43,849 bases of DNA from Streptomyces mangrovisoli (lineage in GTDB: Bacteria > Actinomycetota > Actinomycetes > Streptomycetales > Streptomycetaceae), in contig NZ_LAVA02000040.1 of assembly GCF_000974985.2 (NCBI RefSeq), positions 1 to 43,849 of the forward strand, written 5' to 3'. The notes beneath the pieces are model-generated. The model had not been told where the DNA came from. It was given only the letters and a program-made list of their open reading frames with translations, and did no database searches. The position numbers were made by a program, and so were the translations under genes. Below, piece after piece: positions 40,936-43,849 of the stretch. Position 1 is the first letter of the stretch. Each line of letters begins with the position of its first letter.

Positions 40936-41403
40936 TCACCGGAGCGGGCGTGCCCCCGGCCCCGGCCGTGCCGTGACGTCCTTCGGGGTCAGCTCCTCGT
41001 GACCCCCCGTGCACTCCACCGCGATCCGCACCGGCGCCCCGCAATCGCTGTGCCGTACGTCCAGCACCGGACCCGCCGGGTCGGCCTCGTACGTCTCCCC
41101 CCACTGCCGCAGTGCGATCAGCACGGGCCACAGGTCCCAGCCCTTGCGGGTGAGCCGGTACTCGTTGCGGGAGCGGCTGCCGGGGTCCCGGTAGGGGGCC
41201 GTCCGCAGGATGCCGGCCGCGGTCAGCTTGCGCAGCCGGTCGCTCAGCACCGCCTCGGACAGGCCCATGTGCCGCCGGAAGTCCTCGAACCGGCGCACGC
41301 CGTTGGCCGCGTCGCGCAGGATCGACAGGGTCCACTTCTCCCCGATCACGTCGAGCGTCCGCTGGACCGGGCAGTTCTCCGTGCTCGCCTCAAGCCACTC
41401 CAT
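40936..41403 (-). CDS. HxlR-family winged-helix regulator
   Basis: This 155-residue protein has the HxlR domain: NCPVQRTLDVIGEKWTLSILRDAANGVRRFEDFRRHMGLSEAVLSDRLRKL, with the family's N-terminal Cys (often a redox or electrophile sensor), and a C-terminal HSDCG pair. The start at 41403 is chosen because a TACGAT -10 (minus strand, 41415-41410) ends 6 bases ahead of it, giving a leaderless message; the frame can extend to 41433. It is divergent from the thioesterase gene and probably represses it. Confidence 0.82.
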   Translation of the reverse strand: MEWLEASTENCPVQRTLDVIGEKWTLSILRDAANGVRRFEDFRRHMGLSEAVLSDRLRKLTAAGILRTAPYRDPGSRSRNEYRLTRKGWDLWPVLIALRQWGETYEADPAGPVLDVRHSDCGAPVRIAVECTGGHEELTPKDVTARPGPGARPLR

Positions 41404-41409
41404 GCGGCC

Positions 41410-41471
41410 ATCGTAGGCCTCTGGCTTTGCCATTGACAGGCAGGTGACGGGACAACTAGCTTCGATCGAAG
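41410..41471. promoter_or_regulatory. divergent promoters sharing one -35 hexamer, with a palindrome
   Basis: TTGACA (41433-41438) with TAGCTT 18 bases on (41457-41462) forms the thioesterase promoter. Read on the other strand, the same six bases (TGTCAA) lie exactly 17 bases before TACGAT of the HxlR gene. The palindrome CTTCGATCGAAG (41460-41471) overlaps the thioesterase -10 and start point and is a likely HxlR operator. Confidence 0.55.
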
Positions 41472-41497
41472 AAGCCAGCCAGGGAGGAACAGGGATC

Positions 41498-41998
41498 ATG
41501 GGACGGACGCGTACGTACGAGTGGGAGGATCCCGCGGTCTCGGCCGCGGCCGTCGGACGCGCCTCCGGCCTGGACTTCCTGCGCGAGATGCAGGCGGGAC
41601 GGCTGCCGGGGCCGCCCATCCTCGCGACCCTCGACTTCACGCTGGAGGAGACCGGCCACGGCCGGGTGGTCTTCTCGCTGGTGCCGGGGGAGGAGCACTA
41701 CAACCCCATCGGCAGCGTGCACGGCGGGGTCTACGCCACCCTGCTCGACTCGGCGGCGGGCTGCGCCGTGCAGTCCACCCTGCCGGCGGGGACGGGCTAC
41801 ACCTCGCTCGACCTGAGCGTGAAGTTCCTGCGCCGGATCACTGTCGACACCGGCCGGGTGCGGGCCGTCGGCACGGTGGTCAACGGCGGCCGGCGCACCG
41901 CGCTCGCCCAGGCCGAACTGCTGGACGCCGACGACCGGCTGCTCGCCCACGCCACCAGCAGCTGCCTGCTCTTCCCGATGCCGGCCCCCGACGCCTGA
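41498..41998 (+). CDS. PaaI-family hotdog-fold thioesterase
   Basis: This 166-residue protein has the hotdog fold with the PaaI signature NPIGSVHGGVYATLLDSAAGCAV (about 68-90), in which His-Gly-Gly and the following Asp/Asn position carry catalysis. It cleaves acyl-CoA thioesters, typically aromatic or medium-chain. ATG at 41498 has GGGAGGAACAGGG ahead, better than the frame start at 41444. It converges on an acyl-CoA ligase gene, so making and breaking CoA esters lie side by side. Confidence 0.88.
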   Translation: MGRTRTYEWEDPAVSAAAVGRASGLDFLREMQAGRLPGPPILATLDFTLEETGHGRVVFSLVPGEEHYNPIGSVHGGVYATLLDSAAGCAVQSTLPAGTGYTSLDLSVKFLRRITVDTGRVRAVGTVVNGGRRTALAQAELLDADDRLLAHATSSCLLFPMPAPDA

Positions 41999-42059
41999 GG
42001 CGACGAGGGCCGGGGGTGAGGGGCCGGTTGCGGGAGGCCGGGGGCCGGGGCCCCGCGCC

Positions 42060-43580
42060 TCAGCCGATCTCGCGCTTGAGGATCTTGCCCGTGGACGTCA
42101 TCGGCAGCGCGTCGGCGAACTCGACCACCCGCGGGTACTTGTACGCCGCGAGCCGCTCCTTGCTCCAGGCCACGAGCTCGTCCTCGGTCACCGCGGCGCC
42201 GGGCCTGCGCACCACCACCGCCTTGATCTCCTCGCCGTGCGAGGGGTGCGCCACGCCGACGACCGCGACCAGCGAGACGGCCGGGTGCTCCATCAGGAGC
42301 TCCTCGATCTCGCGCGGGTACACGTTGAACCCGCCGCGGATGATCATGTCCTTGGCGCGGTCGACGATGTAGTAGTAGCCGTCCGCGTCCTTGCGGGCGA
42401 GGTCGCCGGTGCGGAACCAGCCGTCGCGGATCACCTCGTCCGTGGCCTCCGGGCGGCGGAAGTAGCCCTTCATCACGTTGTGGCCGCGCACGGCGATCTC
42501 GCCGATCGTGTCGGGACCGCCCTGCGCGTCCGACCAGTCGGGCTCGACGAGCCTCATCTCCACACCCGGGACCGGCACGCCGATCGAGCCGACGCGCGGC
42601 TCCTCGCCGAGCACCGCGAACGACGCCACGGGTGACGTCTCCGACAGCCCGTACCCCTCCAGGATCGTCACGCCGAACCGCTCCCGGAACGCGCGGTGCA
42701 CCTCCCGGGGCAGCGCGGACCCGCCCGACACGGCGATCCGCAGCTCGCGGGCGAGCGCGGCGACGTCGACCGAGTCGTCCAGCGCGCCGAGCAACGCCCA
42801 GTACATCGTGGGCACCCCGCCGAAGAACGTCACCCGCTCCTTTGCCATCAGCCTGAGCGCCGCCGTCGGCTCGAACCGCGGCAGCATCACGATCGTGCCG
42901 CCGTACGCGAGCGCGCCGTTCTGGATGACCGTCTGGCCGAACGAGTGGAACAGCGGCAGCACGCACAGATAGGTGTCCGGGCGGTCCGCCGACGCGCCGA
43001 ACAGGGCCTCGTCGATGCGGACGTTGTCGCGCATGTTGCGGTGCCGCAGTTCGGCGCCCTTGGGACGGCCCGTGGTGCCGGACGTGTACAGGATGACCGC
43101 GGTGTCGTCCTCGTCCGTCGCGACCGTCTCGAAGGAGTACGGCCGCCCCGCCCACGGCAGCTCGGCGGCCGGGTCGACGATCAGCAGCTCCACACCCGGC
43201 ACCTGGGCGGCCGCGGCCCGCGCCGCGTCACCGATCGGCAGCTCCGGCGAGCCCTCGAACGCGATGTACGCGCGGGCGTCGGAGTCCTCCAGGTGGTACG
43301 TCACCTCCCGCGCCTTCAGCAGCACGTTCAGCGGTACGACGGTGGCGCCGGCCTTGAGGATGCCGAAGTAGGCGATGGTGAAGTACGGCAGGTTCGGCAT
43401 CGACAGCGCGACCTTGTCGCCCGGCCGCACACCGCGCTCCACCAGCAGGTGCGCCACCTGCGCGGCGGCCGCGTCGACCTGGGCGTAGGACAGCCGGGTG
43501 TCGCCCAGCACGATCGCGGTGCGCTCGGGGTGCCGGGCGGCGGAGCCTTCCAGCAGTTCGGCGAGGTTGTATCGGGTCAC
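42060..43580 (-). CDS. long-chain-fatty-acid/aryl CoA ligase (AMP-dependent synthetase)
   Basis: This 506-residue enzyme activates a carboxylic acid with ATP and forms its CoA thioester. All signature motifs are present: YTSGTTGRPKGAE (A3), EGYGLSETSP (A5), GWFRTGDLA and IVDRAKDMIIRGGFNVYPREIEE (A7-A8), and TSTGKILKREI with the catalytic Lys. The acid is probably a fatty or aromatic acid. The GTG at 43580 sits 7 bases after a TAGCGT -10, which suggests a leaderless message; the long upstream frame shows no protein-like sequence. Confidence 0.9.
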   Translation of the reverse strand: MTRYNLAELLEGSAARHPERTAIVLGDTRLSYAQVDAAAAQVAHLLVERGVRPGDKVALSMPNLPYFTIAYFGILKAGATVVPLNVLLKAREVTYHLEDSDARAYIAFEGSPELPIGDAARAAAAQVPGVELLIVDPAAELPWAGRPYSFETVATDEDDTAVILYTSGTTGRPKGAELRHRNMRDNVRIDEALFGASADRPDTYLCVLPLFHSFGQTVIQNGALAYGGTIVMLPRFEPTAALRLMAKERVTFFGGVPTMYWALLGALDDSVDVAALARELRIAVSGGSALPREVHRAFRERFGVTILEGYGLSETSPVASFAVLGEEPRVGSIGVPVPGVEMRLVEPDWSDAQGGPDTIGEIAVRGHNVMKGYFRRPEATDEVIRDGWFRTGDLARKDADGYYYIVDRAKDMIIRGGFNVYPREIEELLMEHPAVSLVAVVGVAHPSHGEEIKAVVVRRPGAAVTEDELVAWSKERLAAYKYPRVVEFADALPMTSTGKILKREIG

Positions 43581-43587
43581 GCCCGGA

Positions 43588-43629
43588 ACGCTAATGCGGC
43601 CGGAGCCCCTATCGCAAGCATCTTGCGTT
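43588..43629 (-). promoter_or_regulatory. acyl-CoA ligase promoter with overlapping palindrome
   Basis: On the minus strand, TTGCGA (43617-43612) and TAGCGT (43593-43588) form a -35/-10 pair with 18-base spacing; the predicted start falls on the GTG at 43580. The palindrome CGCAAG-CAT-CTTGCG (43613-43627) covers the -35 and looks like an operator. TCTTGCGTT (43621-43629) also occurs at the TetR gene promoter (40787-40795). Confidence 0.5.
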
Positions 43630-43673
43630 TGTGTGACAGCCCACGTTCCGCCCTGTGGATATCGGGAAGTGCC

Positions 43674-43679
43674 TTGACA
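43674..43679 (+). promoter_or_regulatory. candidate -35 hexamer TTGACA
   Basis: A consensus TTGACA lies about 157 bases before the partial gene at 43836, but I could not find a matching -10 at 16-19 bases. The rest of 43630-43835 shows no gene. Confidence 0.2.
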
Positions 43680-43835
43680 GGGTGCGTGCAGGTTCGCGAC
43701 GTTTGATCCTTGCCGGAGGGTGCTGAATCCCGCTTGTTTGCCGGATTTGGGGAGTGCGCCCGGTGCGTCCGGGGCAGATGCCGGGGAAGTGGCGACGGGG
43801 CGCCGTGAGGGCGTCATCGGGGGGAGCGGTCGGCG

Positions 43836-43849
43836 ATGCGTGATGTGGG
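43836..43849 (+). CDS. 5' end of a further gene, cut by the window edge
   Basis: ATG at 43836 follows GGGGGGAG by about 10 bases and begins MRDV before the window ends. Only four codons are visible, so no function can be given, and the call rests on the ribosome site. Confidence 0.4.

Overview
The window is actinobacterial, almost certainly Streptomyces or a close relative. It is very GC-rich with strong third-position G/C bias and frequent GTG starts. The gene content also fits: an ECF sigma factor with a SnoaL-like tail, Tat-exported phospholipase and GH46 chitosanase, a WXG-type secretion operon, an ANTAR protein, PASTA-less Ser/Thr kinase, and several TetR/MarR/HxlR regulators. I see no rRNA, tRNA, CRISPR array, transposase, integrase or phage gene. 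Everything here is read from sequence and family knowledge; no database search was run.

Layout. 1-2346: a Gfo/Idh/MocA oxidoreductase, then an ATP-grasp graspetide (omega-ester RiPP) pair, precursor tgmA and ligase tgmB, all on the minus strand. 2794-4923: ECF sigma factor, DHFR-like reductase, and a convergent small secreted protein. 5211-8416: a decayed cysteine-rich secreted protein, a Tat phospholipase C-type esterase and an SDR reductase. 8522-13605: a translationally coupled four-gene operon built around a WXG-type protein, followed by a 750-residue NlpC/P60 protein that carries about 26 copies of a 14-residue WGTG repeat. 13962-15455: divergent TetR/methyltransferase pair with a clear double operator. 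15546-17288: a membrane-anchored protein of unknown role.

17353-22354: glpD and a TetR gene diverge from an alkyl-DHAP-synthase-like flavoprotein and a diacylglycerol kinase; the gene order matches Mycobacterium tuberculosis Rv2249c-Rv2252, which suggests a glycerophospholipid or ether-lipid module. 22473-24253: flavodoxin-like protein, a 52-residue Cys protein and chitosanase with a CsnR-like operator. 24483-26126: zinc-less quinone-oxidoreductase-like enzyme divergent from its probable MarR regulator. 26200-31181: Ser/Thr kinase, DHA2 MFS exporter and a phosphotransferase. 31318-35936: cyclophilin, methyltransferase, long-form GAPDH and a membrane diacylglycerol-kinase-like protein. 35964-37795: a small cytosolic molybdopterin oxidoreductase, an FAD reductase and a zinc-ribbon protein, interrupted by a 25-unit hexanucleotide repeat. 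37823-43849: TIGR01777-type SDR, ANTAR protein, an unknown protein, TetR, HxlR divergent from a hotdog thioesterase, an acyl-CoA ligase, and the first codons of a further gene.

Two patterns run across the whole window. Short tandem duplications sit at or just after stop codons in many places, including a (GGGCAY)25 tract. Several regulators and regulated genes look leaderless: their -10 hexamer ends 6-7 bases before the start codon, and palindromic operators overlap the promoter.
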